From the NCBI GenBank assembly GCA_002081555.1, contig MZNV01001586.1:1-64000 (forward strand): a stretch of 64,000 nt of DNA. Direction: 5' to 3'. Shown piece by piece: positions 24,705-36,400 of this stretch. This DNA is from Protostelium mycophagum. Taxonomy: Eukaryota > Evosea > Variosea > Protosteliida > Protosteliaceae. How positions within the stretch are numbered: the first letter of the stretch is position 1; each line of letters opens with the position of its first letter. Under the pieces are notes generated by a model. The model saw only the letters and a program-made list of their open reading frames with translations. It was not told the origin of the DNA and searched no databases. The position numbers and the translations under genes were made by a program.

Positions 24705-27151
24705 CTATATTTGCATTTTATTTACACTATTTATATGTTTTTCGATACTCTTTGTACAGTTATATACTTGTTCTGCGCTCATTCTCCTCGATGGGTCGTA
24801 TGATAGCATCTTATAGATGACCTCCTTCATCCTCAGTGGCACTCCTGCTAGCTTTTCGTCCAGCAATCGATACACCACCGAGTCATATAAGAAGGGGTGA
24901 AGGTCTGATAACTCGTCTGGGAATTCTTCTGTGAAAGATGAGTTTCATGTTTATAGATCAAGAGTGATATTTACCTCCTGACAAGATCTCAAAGAAGGTA
25001 GAGCCAAGGCTGAAGACATCAGCGGCTGTTCCGAAAGAAACGCCTCTGGACACTTCTGGTGCTGCGTAAAAATCAGAAACAGTTTGTAGAAATAAAAAAA
25101 TTTTTTAATACAATTAAATGGAAAAGATCATAAGAAAAGAAACACTTACCGATATAGCCTGGTGTCCCAAGAGGATTTGTGATCTTCTTGGCATCCTCGA
25201 TTGTAGAGGACAGACCGAAGTCACAGTATCTGAGATTTCCGCTGGATGTACAGAGTACATTCTCGGTTTTGATGTCAAAGTGGATGTATCCAGCCTTGTG
25301 CATGTTGGACACTTTCGCGGCGAGTTTTCCGCACATCTCCACTTTTTCGACTACTGTCAACGTCTTCTCTTCTAAGGCAGCGCTGAGTGTTTTCGGGCAG
25401 CTGGAAGATGTCAGATATAATGTTTTTGTAATTTTTTTCCAGCTTACCGTTCCATAAAAGTGAAGAGGATATTTTCTTCAATCTTGGCATCGAGCATCTT
25501 CACTGCGATGCTCTCGTTACAACTTTGGATGTTTTGGTAGTTTTGTACACTTCTGTACATGAAGTTATTAAGATGTACAGAAAGAAAGAGTGACATACCT
25601 GATGAGTGAGTCACCATCTTCGGTTCCTGCGATGCATTCTTCCATCTTTACGGCAGCTATCTCTCTTGTGATCAGGTGTTGCGCCTGTGCGACAACACCA
25701 AAGCCACCTCTTCCCAAGATATTTTGGAATTGTAGATGAGAAAATTTGTTTTGCCATCCGATCTCTTGTTCCCACACAAATGTGGCGACAGCTGTCATCG
25801 TGTCAGGGCAGGTTCATTGTAGTTAGTGATTACTTACGGAAGGTGTCATCAAGAGATTCAAAGATCTCGTATGTTCTGTTGCCGATGAGTACAAACTCGG
25901 TCGACAATCTCTCGGGTGCGCGAAGGACTTGGAAAGGTGTTCCTTCGTGGTAGATTGTTGCTACAGCACCCTCTTTATAGATTATAGCAGTTGCACCTCC
26001 ATTTCTACTCGTTGTAAATATGTATCGTAAAAATAAAATAAAAAATTACATACACAGAGAGGTAGATGCGCTGGTCGTTGTCCTGATACACATGGACATC
26101 TACGCCGGATGCAACGGTGCATCTCAGCGGGCCAAAGGTGAAGACTCTCTTCTTTACAGAAATGTTCTCCTCTTCTATTTTTCTCTTCAACTTCTTTTGT
26201 ACAGAGACAGTGGTGTTGCACTCTGTTATGACAGGTGCCTCTACATCGTGGTATCTGGCCTTCTTCACGATGTGATATTTTCGGTTGTGTGTGTTGCGTC
26301 TTCTTTTGCCGGAACACTTGGCACTGGGTGCTTGCTCCTCGGATGTTCTCTTGTGGAGTCTGATGACACGGCCCTTCCATCTCACTTCTGTGACGGGTGT
26401 CACTGTGTTGATAGTAGAAGAGGTTTGTGAAGAGGCAGATGGATTCTCTGGCCGTGTCTGTGCGTTCTGATGGTTCTCATCTGTAGTGTTGTTCTGTGTG
26501 TTTGTGTTGGACTCCTGTGCGTGATGAGAAACGGCTCGAAAGAACTCCTGTCAAGATGCGTCACAAGATGACTTACGTGAGTCAAATTCTGTGGTGTCTT
26601 TGTGTCCACCTTCAACTTCTCCTGCAAAAGAATGAGCGACTTTGTGTAATCGATCCAGAAAATGAGTGAAGAGTACTCACGATTTGGCGAGAGAAACTGA
26701 AGAGGACCAAGAGAAGAGCGATGAAGGCGCTCGTGGGTTCTGGGATGGCAGAGATAAGGAGGTACTCTTGCATCATGGACTCTTCGATGAGTAAGAAGGA
26801 AGAATCGAGTTCTTGGTTGGCGAAATGCATGATCAGGGATTGATCCTTCTTGGATTCCATCTTTTCGACGGCCTCGAAGGAACATGCGATCAAGCAGTCG
26901 AATGAGTCGGTGGAGCTCTGAGCGATCGTGGCAATGGCACAATCGGTGGTCAACTCTACAGAGGAGTTTTGGGCTTCGAAGGAAGCCTCGATGGGACCTT
27001 GTTGGGAGACAAACTGTAAAGAAGTTAAGACATTGGGTAATGAGAATGTATAATGAAGAGGATGGAGAATGAAGAGGTCATGTACCGGCGCAGCCATAGT
27101 GAGAGTAAAGAGGATGGCGATGATGATTATAGAGGCCATTGTGGAAGTCAT
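24705..27151 (-). CDS. Receptor-like protein kinase with signal peptide and one membrane span
   Basis: The start MTSTMASIIIIAILFTLTMA is a signal peptide. A Ser/Thr/acidic ectodomain follows, then a membrane segment near 26760-26700 (AIPEPTSAFIALLLVLF) and a basic juxtamembrane region with SGKRRRNT. The kinase domain has glycine loop LGRGGFGVVAQ, AVKM lysine, catalytic loop HFDIKTENVL, DFGLS, activation-loop GTPGYIG, APEVSRG and the αF ADVFSLGSTFFEILSG. It ends SYDPSRRMSAEQVYNC with a stop at 24705. Asp, Asn and Lys catalytic residues are present, but the HRD arginine is replaced by Phe. It should phosphorylate Ser/Thr targets inside the cell; the ligand is unknown. At least seven introns are seen. 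Confidence 0.87.
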
Positions 27152-27750
27152 GTTGTTCTGAGCCGTGTGGTTGTCTTAGTTTGTGGTTTGTGATAATGAT
27201 AATGGTGTATCTATTTCCGTTTTCTCAGCTTGGCTCGTTCCTGGAAGAAGCTCAGGAGATTTCACGATAATGTGGCGAGTGTTCAGCTTTTACAATCCGA
27301 CAACCCCTCATGATATCATATCTGGGACATGGCATTATCACCGCAACATGGCCACGGCCAAGTACCACCTCTAAACCTGATTTCTCTTGAAGATAAAACA
27401 TTCATTGACGTCTCATTTTGTAAATCTAATGGGATCGCTAAGCTATGGCATGAACATAAATGGCTTAGTCTTTAAGGAAGACGTTTAGCATCCATTGCTT
27501 TTGTTCAGCCTGTAGGAATATTAAACCTTGTGCAGTCTGTGAAAGTCTTGTTGCCTCAATGTAGAAGAGCAGATACTACGCACAGGAAATTTGAACACAA
27601 AGTAGACTAGTCCTCATGATCCGCTGACGGTTGAGCAGAAGAAGGCACGTCGTCTACGAACAATCGTCGATTAGTTGTGAGTGATTCATTCTAAGATCGA
27701 CCTTCTTCAGTCCTTGCTTTAGAACCATCAACCTGGTAATCTAATCAAGA

Positions 27751-28041
27751 ATGAATCTTGATTTCTGCGAAACGTGCATAACCCGGTTTCATTCTCATAT
27801 AGAATCTCTTGTATACATAAATGATCACGAAGTACATCTTACAGATACACTGCAATATCCACCAGGACCTAAGGATTATCTACCAACAAATTCTACTGTC
27901 GCAAGGACGTTAATTAGGTATGTACAGGTCACGACATTTGCATATGAACATCAATCATTCTTGAATTCTCTTCTTCATACTCCAACATACAGAGCTATGG
28001 TTGGTTCTTCAAATTATATTCTCTATAAATGTAGTATGTAG
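27751..28041 (+). CDS. Possible small protein, unrecognised
   Basis: A 96-codon open frame begins MNLDFCETCITRFHSH and contains LQYPPGPKDYLPTNS. A donor-like GTATGTACAG after TLIR suggests it may instead splice to downstream exons around 28000-28260, where a basic stretch CKRRRNDSS is open. I find no domain; the FCETC start is only vaguely zinc-ribbon-like. It may be non-coding. Confidence 0.3.
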   Translation: MNLDFCETCITRFHSHIESLVYINDHEVHLTDTLQYPPGPKDYLPTNSTVARTLIRYVQVTTFAYEHQSFLNSLLHTPTYRAMVGSSNYILYKCSM

Positions 28042-28814
28042 TATGAACATATCTACAGGATGCTCGAGTTCCACAGATGGCAACCCCTTCGTAAAATGAA
28101 ACATCGCATGATGCTTAATTAACTCATCAACAGGGTACATGTAAGCGGAGGAGAAATGACTCAAGCGTGAGGATTCATTTCAATGAACAAGACTCGGCGA
28201 TTCATCGATGGCGCAGGCGATTGAGATGCAGGGACGACTGGTCCGGGAGCCCGCTGCAAGTACGCTTCCTATTCTACATCGTGTACCTGAGCATCACCGG
28301 TGCTAAAACCGATTCGATCCTGATCAGAATTTTCATTTTCAGAATCGATTCGATTCTGAATGTGCCACATGCAAGACCGGATTCTTTATCTATCTATATT
28401 CACCCAACTTTTCATCATTGCACAGATGTAGAAAGGCGGCGCGAGAAATTCAATAAATTTCAAACTTGTACATATTATTCCTTTTGTGGAGTGTTTATTA
28501 TTGTTGATTTGAGATACTTTTCAGTTCGTAATGTTCCGACCGACGAAGAATTATAATAAAATGCAATTTACATATTTTATTCGGTGGTAATAAACACGTT
28601 AATTACCGAGAATTTTGACGCAATGTATTCATTCTGCAGGATACGCGTAGAATGACTGATTATTTTCGGCTGGTGTTTTGATCAAATGAATCTTCACCTG
28701 AGAAGCGACAAAACGAATTATTATGTTCAAAAACAGAATCCAGCAAAATGAAAAATCAACGTATTGTCGATGGCAAAAATTTGACACACTCACGTTTTTG
28801 GCCGACCACAGCCC

Positions 28815-28887
28815 GCTCTTATGGCGCAATAGGTAGCGCGTTCGGCTGTTAACCGAAAGGTTCCTGGTTCGAGCCCAGGTAGGTGCG
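28815..28887 (+). tRNA. tRNA-Asn (anticodon GTT)
   Basis: D stem GCGC/GCGC, anticodon stem TTCGG/CCGAA with loop CTGTTAA, and T arm CCTGG-TTCGAGC-CCAGG are all perfect. The acceptor GCTCTTA/TAGGTGC has one T-T mismatch and one G-T pair. A T-rich stretch (TTCCTTTT) follows as a likely terminator. There is no intron. Confidence 0.9.
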
Positions 28888-30132
28888 TTCCTTTTGCTCC
28901 ATCATCGGCCACCTGTCACTTTTGACATCTCAATTCACCATTGGATCTGAATTATTCATTGTGGCATCTGCAGACAACTTGTACAGCTGTGGGTTGATTG
29001 GAAACGCTATACAACATCAGAAATGATCGGTGGATGGAATAAATCAATTCTTAATTGTATGTGGTCGATGGTCAAAAAGATGAGCTGCGGTCTCGTTGTA
29101 GATGAAGGGGTGGGTACACCACCAGTCCGGTCCGGTTCAGTCGGCGATGTGGTGTTCAGACAAGGAGGTTTCTCAACAAGGGCTGGCGTCCATGACAGCC
29201 TGTGGTAGCGCCTCCTGTAACTTCGGTCGTAATCGCACTCCTATAATTGTAAACATTCTATGAAGAAAAGTCCTCTGAAGATCTCACCAGCGCCGCACGA
29301 TGGTGTCATCTACCCATTATCCAAACAAGTGTGGATAGTCCCTGAAGAAGAGGTCCATATCGAAATCGAAACCAGAAAATGATCGTCGACGATCGAGGTG
29401 AATCGGGCGTGTTGATCTCTGACTGGGATCAGAAACAGACATTTCCATTAAAATGTCTGAGGATCTAGGCGAGGTTGTAGAAGCATTCTATAGGATTTCT
29501 GAGCTTGCTGAAAAGGTCGAGTTGGGATGCATATCAGGGAGTAATATGTCTGAAGGAAAAGACAGATCAATCCTTTTACATAAAAACATCGTATACTCAC
29601 GATGATGATCGTCCCATTATCACAGCTTTGAAGGAAGAGGGTTCAGACAGGATCCTGCAGGTTGTGTAACATCCCATGCTGAGATCAACGAATTGCTTCT
29701 TGACTCGTTTTTGTCCTATTTCGATGTTTTCGTTTCCTGTTCTTTCTTAGCTCCTCCGTTGCATTCCATGGCGGTTGGTGTCTGATCTGCCGAGGGCCGT
29801 TGAGAAATTTTTAAAATTGATTTGCGCGGGAAATATTTCGGAAAACATGTTTACACACAAACCGTCACGTTCTCTCGCACGGTCCAGGTTGCAGGATGAA
29901 TCATTTTCAAGGATTTATTGAAAGAATTAGCACATGGTTTCCAAACAGTCTCCTGAACATAAATAGGAATGTTCAAAAGAGCTGAAAATTATTGGGTGCA
30001 CACTTCACTTTTGAGCGTTGTTCTTACGCATTGTAAAATCTCCACGACAAAACGAGAAAAAAGCAAAACACGAGCCATCCGACAACACCCACTCGCTCAG
30101 AGCGGATGACCGAGTTGATGTCGCGGCCAGAA
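28888..30132. other. Gene-poor spacer upstream of the acetyltransferase gene
   Basis: About 1.2 kb with no supportable gene. A short open frame at 29023-29208 and a 51-codon one from about 29455 (MSEDLGEVVEAFYRIS) have no neighbours or homology that I recognise. One TCGTTGTAGATGA word lies at 29093-29105. Confidence 0.45.
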
Positions 30133-32200
30133 ATGTCTGACAAGAACGGCTACCTTCCTCTCCTCTTAGATGATGAATTGGTTGTGCCAGCAGATGAGTT
30201 TGCAAAAAGAAGGGTGTGTATCATCCATTGTTTAGTAACGATCATAATGGTTCTTAGAGTTTGAGTCGAGGCGTCGCACCGCCAGCAGTTCCTAGCCAAA
30301 ATAATGCTAGATTAGTGTCGCTCGATGTGCTTAGAGGAATCACCATATTTGTGATGAATCTGGTGAATAATGCAGAACCTTCCTACAAAATTCTCTCTCA
30401 TGCAGATTGGTGAGGTCCTAATGCCAAATCACTCCTTTAAAAAAACATTTACATATTCTGACAGATAGAAGGAATGGTCTAACTCTCGCGGATTTTGTGA
30501 TGCCCTTCTTCTTGTTCATTGTAGGTGTCTCGATCGTGCTATCCCACGCTAGATTGAAGAAGAGGGAAAGCAGACTTTCCATCTTTAAAAAATCTGGAAT
30601 CCGCACTCTAAAGGTATTTAATTCTCTTAACGGCCGATCGACAAAGAGTCCTCAAACTGTTGCAGTTGATCGGACTGGGGTTACTAATTCCCGCCATTTA
30701 TTCTATCCCCCAAATAGACATCTACAACTTCCGTATTCCTGGCGTTCTACAACGCATTGCCATAGGATACATTGTCACTGTGGCGATTGAATTATTTGTG
30801 CCCGCTTTTCAGATCGAGGAGGAGGTGAGGAATTGTAGATCGAGGAATGGCAAGTTGTAGACCAGAGAATATTATATTAAAAAAAGAGAACCTTAAGACA
30901 TTAGGGTTTAGAGGTGGGGTATGTCCCCCCTGATTCCGGAGCAATAGAAGGATTCTTATACAGAGTATCTCACGGACCTCTGATGGTGAGTCCTCGAACA
31001 TTCTTATATTAAAATATTGATGATCAGGTGGTTGTGAGATACTCTCTACAATGGTTATGTTTCTCCGTGATATTCTTGGTGTACCTCGCCCTCGCCCTCG
31101 GGGTTTCCGTCCCCGGCTGTGGGTGAGTCCATCTACAATCGTCCACGTTCCTCTTATCTGACATGTTGAGGCGCGCGAGTCTGTCAGCATCATGCAATGC
31201 GTTCTCCTACATTGATGAGACGATTGTCAGAGCTCATCACATGTATCAATGGCCGACTTGTAAAGAAAGTGACCCCCCCTGCCAAAACTTTGACCCCGAA
31301 GGCCTGGTGAGTTCTACAACGCTTCGAAAATCTATTCATCTACAATGGAAGCGAATCCACCGAGAAAATTCATTGAAATTTCCCAGCTCTCGACTTGGAT
31401 GTCTATTAATAGCGTCATCATAGGGCTTTATTTTGGATATGTCATGTTACATTTTACAAAGCCAAAACAAATTCTCACACAGTGGCTGGTCCCCTCAACA
31501 ATTTTCCTCATTTTTGGGCTCATAATCCACTTCTTCTTAGGTATGTCTCGTTGTAGATCGTGAGAGTTGTAGATCGTGAGAGTTGTAGATGCTGAGATTA
31601 TACAGGTTTTCCCATCAATAAGAATTTATACAGCCCGAGTTTCTTGTTTATCATGGCGGGAGCGGCAGGCTATATGTTGTCTATTTTTTATGTTATTGTG
31701 GACATCTTTGGTATCAAACTGCCCTTCATGCCCTTCATTTGGCTCGGCTCGGTACTTTCCCGCCATTTTCAAAGTTCAAATTTTGAATGTTCTGACCTGT
31801 TGTAGAACTCCATCATCATTTACTTTTTGGACCAAGTTACGCCCGCAGTGATCCAATGGTTTTGTTACAAAGAAGCCGAAAACAACATCATCAGCCTTGC
31901 CAGATCCTTCATCAACAAACACCTCACACTAACGTGAGAATTTTTCAGGATTTTTAAACTTTAGATCGAATGTTGTTATGTGACGGAGCTGTGCACAAGA
32001 ACAATGGAGCATCACAAATCTCTTTGATAAAAATCACTAAAAGACACGAAAATGCTCGAAAAAACACAAAAATATCTCGGTTAATTTCGATGTATAACGG
32101 TGACAGGCACGGATCTTTCTTCTGGGGCATGTCAGACGCGATATTCTGGACTCTCGTGGCTGGAGTACTCTTCTACAAGAAGATCTTCTTCAAAGTATAA
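30133..32200 (+). CDS. Heparan-alpha-glucosaminide N-acetyltransferase-like membrane protein (HGSNAT family)
   Basis: Multi-exon polytopic membrane protein. After MSDKNGYLPLLLDDEL comes the family signature: LVSLDVLRGITIFVMNLVN, then HADW joined across an intron to NGLTLADFVMPFFLFIVG. The His just before WNG corresponds to the catalytic His in human HGSNAT. Further helices are LQLIGLGLLIPAIYSI, IPGVLQRIAIGYIVTVAIEL, VVRYSLQWLCFSVIFLVYL, YLALALGVSVPGCG, SVIIGLYFGYVML, GLIIHFFLG and LPFMPFIWLGSNSIIIYF, and the protein ends FYKKIFFKV. The human enzyme uses cytosolic acetyl-CoA to acetylate lysosomal heparan sulfate. An amoeba lacks heparan sulfate as far as is known, so the sugar substrate is open. 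At least eleven introns, rich in TCTACAAC words. Confidence 0.88.
31548..31592 (+). repeat. Three tandem GTTGTAGATCGTGAGA units in one intron
   Basis: Right after the donor GTATGTCTC the word GTTGTAGATCGTGAGA is repeated about 2.7 times in direct orientation. It shows local amplification of the window-wide GTTGTAGAT word inside an acetyltransferase intron. Confidence 0.85.
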
Positions 32201-32620
32201 AATGAGGATTTATTCATGATTTTATAGTTGTACAAGGATGCTTCTGTACTGCGTGTTGGCTCAGACGACTTTGGCGAAACCTTCTGTTCAGAAGAAATGT
32301 CGTTCGTCCCGGGATTTGGCCAAAAGGTGTCCATAGGATTGCATTTGAAATGACACCATTCCGGGGACAAAGTTCACATCATCACTGCCAGATTTTCTTG
32401 TGATTTTGAAAAGTCTTTGTATAGATTACACCGTGATGACTCTCGGACCTTACCGTGATTGTCGGCTCAATCAAACGGCAAAGGCGCATATTCACTGGAA
32501 TCTTGGGATCTGAGGAACGGCTCTTCTCCATGTTTATAAATTTTAATAGATCCGTTCATAATTCTTCGTAGCGACCACAGACGACATGAAGGGAACAGAG
32601 AGGGTACGTCTCACACGAGG

Positions 32621-33320
32621 ATGGAACCAAAGAGAGTGGAATCGTTTCAAGGGAAATTGCCTTCTGTATGCGAGTTCGAGAGGCATCAGGAACATCATCC
32701 ATCAAGACCACGTTCTGTCACCGTCATTGAAGAGTCCGTATTCGAGATGTTGAAGTGGCTGATTTGTGTAGAGGGTCGGACGGTGCACTGTTATATTCTC
32801 AAAGGTGCCTTCTTGGGAAGTGATGGACACAGATGGAAGCCAAGTCAGGGAGAGAAAAAAGTAGGAGGAAAGCTGAGAAAGAGATACTACTACTCGAGAG
32901 ATATTGCTGGTGTGAGCCGTCATCTGTCTAGCATGAACATCGATGGTCAAATCTGGACTTTCGTAGAGTATCATACTGGAGGCAAAGTTATGAAGATCAC
33001 CCCTGAAGACATTGACCCGGTGATGGACCTGGCTTCATGGCAGAAACTGCTCCACGATCTTGGAGTGTGCCCTGATGCTGATGTCTCCTCAACGGAAAGC
33101 CAAGAACCGTGGGACATTCTCCTGGTGATGTGAACCACTTAGGTTCGATCGAACTCAATGATTACAGGACGCTCCACCTTCATCATCAGAAGAGCTGTTC
33201 TCTCTTGTCATGGTAGATTCACAGATGGATGACAGTTCAGAAGTCCAGTGGAATGCGGTTCATGAGCTGAAAATACTGTATTTAAATTGGGTCAGTGCAG
33301 GGAAGCCCCTCGACCTGTAA
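32621..33320 (+). CDS. Unrecognised two-exon protein
   Basis: The first exon starts MEPKRVESFQGKLPSVCEFE and the frame stays open to 33124. A 43-nt intron (33125-33167, GTGATG...TTACAG) joins in phase to DAPPSSSEELFSLVMVDSQ and a stop at 33318-33320. The total is about 218 residues. The middle section reads GRTVHCYILKGAFLG and KRYYYSRDIAGVSRH, suggesting a small mixed alpha/beta fold. I recognise no family. The in-phase second exon with 50 open codons supports a real gene. It has neither a membrane segment nor a signal peptide. Confidence 0.7.
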
Positions 33321-33447
33321 AAAAATGTAAAATAAACTGTATTTGTCTTCCTTGCGTCCAGATTGTAGATGTTGCAATTTTCCCGCCAAAATTTTGAATT
33401 GGGCGAAAAAGAGCGGGAAGGAATCAGAAGACAGGACTCACGGCGAG

Positions 33448-36400
33448 ATGGATCCACACTACTCTATGTATGGACGTCCAACAGATGCAGTCGATCCGAG
33501 ATCTTATCAATATGCCGTCAACAATATGCCTGTATACAATCAGAATCCTGCACCAATACACTTGAACCAGATGCAATATAACCAACAGGCAATGATTCAT
33601 TTAATATTATCTGTCGAGTCGGCACTAAAGACGATTCCTTTGTCAGATTTACTGATGAAATACAGCAATGGCTCATGCAGCAACAAATCAACACACAAAA
33701 CATGCAGCAATTACAATACATGCAACAAATGCAGGCCCATATGCAATATCAACAACAACAACAGGTATGATCAGAGCAATTAATTGTACCGATCGAGTCC
33801 CAGGCACAAGGTCTCTGTTTTCGTCAACAAGCCGAGGCGTACAAAGCGAATCTCTCTCCCATGAAGATTAGCGTCAAAATGCCAACGGTAACGCCATGTC
33901 TTTACAGACAAATTTCGACCTTCTCTCATTACTTGTGGCTGGCCGATTCATCTCTGGTCCGAAGAAAACTTCATCAGTGATCTGCAAAGGATACACGAGA
34001 CTGCGGCTCCGCTGCAGTGAATCCTGTATTCTTCTGCTGTATTCGTGGAGAGTCATTGTATCACTGCGAGTCAAAAGTGTTCCCATGACACTTTGTGTCA
34101 ACTGAAAGGATGAAATTTTTGTGGGTCAAAAATTTTTATTTCTGATTGATCAAAGATGATCATCGCTGATCTCCAACAGCCGCCTTTGTCCGAAGAGGAT
34201 CGTGTGGAACAAACAATACAGAGTTACACCAAGAAACTCTCTGTACAGGACAACGAACAAAAAGAAAACCACCCCGGCAGCCCCGAGAGCCGGACTCACG
34301 ACCTCTTGGTCCGTCTTAGTGCGGAGATCAACAAGATGAAGAGTGTCAATATGTTACATAAAGTACCCGATAGTGCTATGGCCCCGCTAGTGGAAGAGCT
34401 CCACGAAAAGATCAAGGCGGGATGTGAGAGCACCATCGACTTTGAAAAGAAAGAGAGAGACGAGGTGAGACAGTTTAGCCTTAGAAGTATTAATATTAAA
34501 ATAAATGTAGGAATTTTACAAGTCAGTTGGGGCCTTTGAGGCCAGTTTAATCGCTTTAAATATCTCCCTCACACCAAATATAAGCCGTACCATTTTTTCA
34601 GAAGACGTAAGTGTATTATTTCTACAAAACCCAAACATTTTGAAAAAAGAGAATATCTTTTTATATCTTTAGGTATTGGATACGATCTTAGAGGCGGCAA
34701 AATCGCAATTAGAGAAGAATATTTACAAGCAGTGTGACCCAACTTGGGGACTCGAGGATGTTGATGGTGAGAAGGGCGAAAAGAAGAAGGCACAGAAGAA
34801 GCGCGGAAAATATCCTTTCAAATTTTGAGAAAATTCACCAGATTTCCTTGACTTTTTAACGCACGACATCCTGCCGGTCCTCTGCAGAAAATTCTGCGAA
34901 GTTTTGGACAAGCTCCATGACTACATGTGTGACAGGACTTTGACAGATAACGTCATCATCCATCTGACAAACATTACGCTGCCCACTTTTTTCGTGGAAG
35001 GAACTGGCATTCTACAACTCTCCTCACTCAATGTAGTTCGCTCTGTAAGAGATATATTCAGTCCCAAAATTAAAAACTCAATGTCGACAGATCTTTGCGA
35101 AATATGTGGCGCATCGTGTCGTCATTTTAGAGGAAATGTTCAATTCTATGGCTGCACTTCCCAAAAACAAGAGGCAATTCAAATACGAGTACGGGATTTG
35201 AATTCGAGAATTCCCGCCGAAATTAACGTTATGCAGGCTCAGCGAGGACAACCATAGTGTACAGATCTTAACAGCCCTTGTCATGCAATTGATACAGAGC
35301 TGCACCGGCATCGAGAAATCCGAGGATAAGGTGATTATTTTTATTTTCTCTCATCTATTGTCATTGAAATTTCGCTGAAATTTACAGGAAAATAAAGACG
35401 GAGAACAAAATCACGCTGGAGCTATCTCTTGCGCCAACGCCTTTGTCAGTTACTTTGTGAAGCAGTACGGAATTTATTCATTGTTTAAAAATATTTTCAC
35501 CCCGATTATTACCGCGCTCATCACGTCAAGGTGCACGTTAAAGAATGCGGAAGCTGATTACCGACTTTTACTGGAGAATTTCGTGGCCGATGTGAAATCG
35601 ATGCTGAACCTGCCCGAATGGCCCGCTGCAGAACTCGTGCTGCAGATATTATCTTCCTCGCTCAGCGGGATTGTGGCGAAGCCTGAGGCTGCCGCTTTGA
35701 GGCCCCTGGCCATAGAACTTTTAGGAGGTGATTTTTCCGGAATTTTCTGTCCTTTTAGACAAAAGCCGGATTTTATTTTGAAGGAATATTGTTTGTCATT
35801 ATGGGATTAACGTCTTGTGTATCATCTTTTTTATAGCATCGGATTAGAATTCTAAAAGTCTTAGGAATACTCACCAAAATGAGAACGGAGAGGGCCCTGA
35901 TCGAAAAGCTGGACGATGACGAGATGCAACCGGAAGAGGAAGTCATCAAGGACGATGAAGAAGACGCACAGTAAGACATTCAAATTCAAATCTTCCCGCC
36001 ATTTTCCAAAACGCTCACAAATTTTCGGCTGAATTTCATTTCTCCATAATTCTCGAAGATTTCCCGAATGATTGTGGCAGTTGTATATGCAGGCAGGGAG
36101 ATAATGGGGAGTTTATGTTGGACTGCGACGTGTGCCACAGCTGGTTCCACGGGAGATGTGTTGGCGTTGACTCTGAAAATGTCCCGCCAACATGGCACTG
36201 CCACTCCTGCAAGAACAATAATGGCGGAAAAAAGAAGGTGAGCTTTAAAGACGTGAAATACTGTCGTCGTATTATGACGGACTCCTGCAAATCGATTCAA
36301 ATAAATCGTCTGAGATGTCATAGGAGGTCGACGAAGATATCTTACGTAAAGACATCGTCCTGAGATATCTCGCCGCAAATTCCAAGAAGGACGGCAGCAA

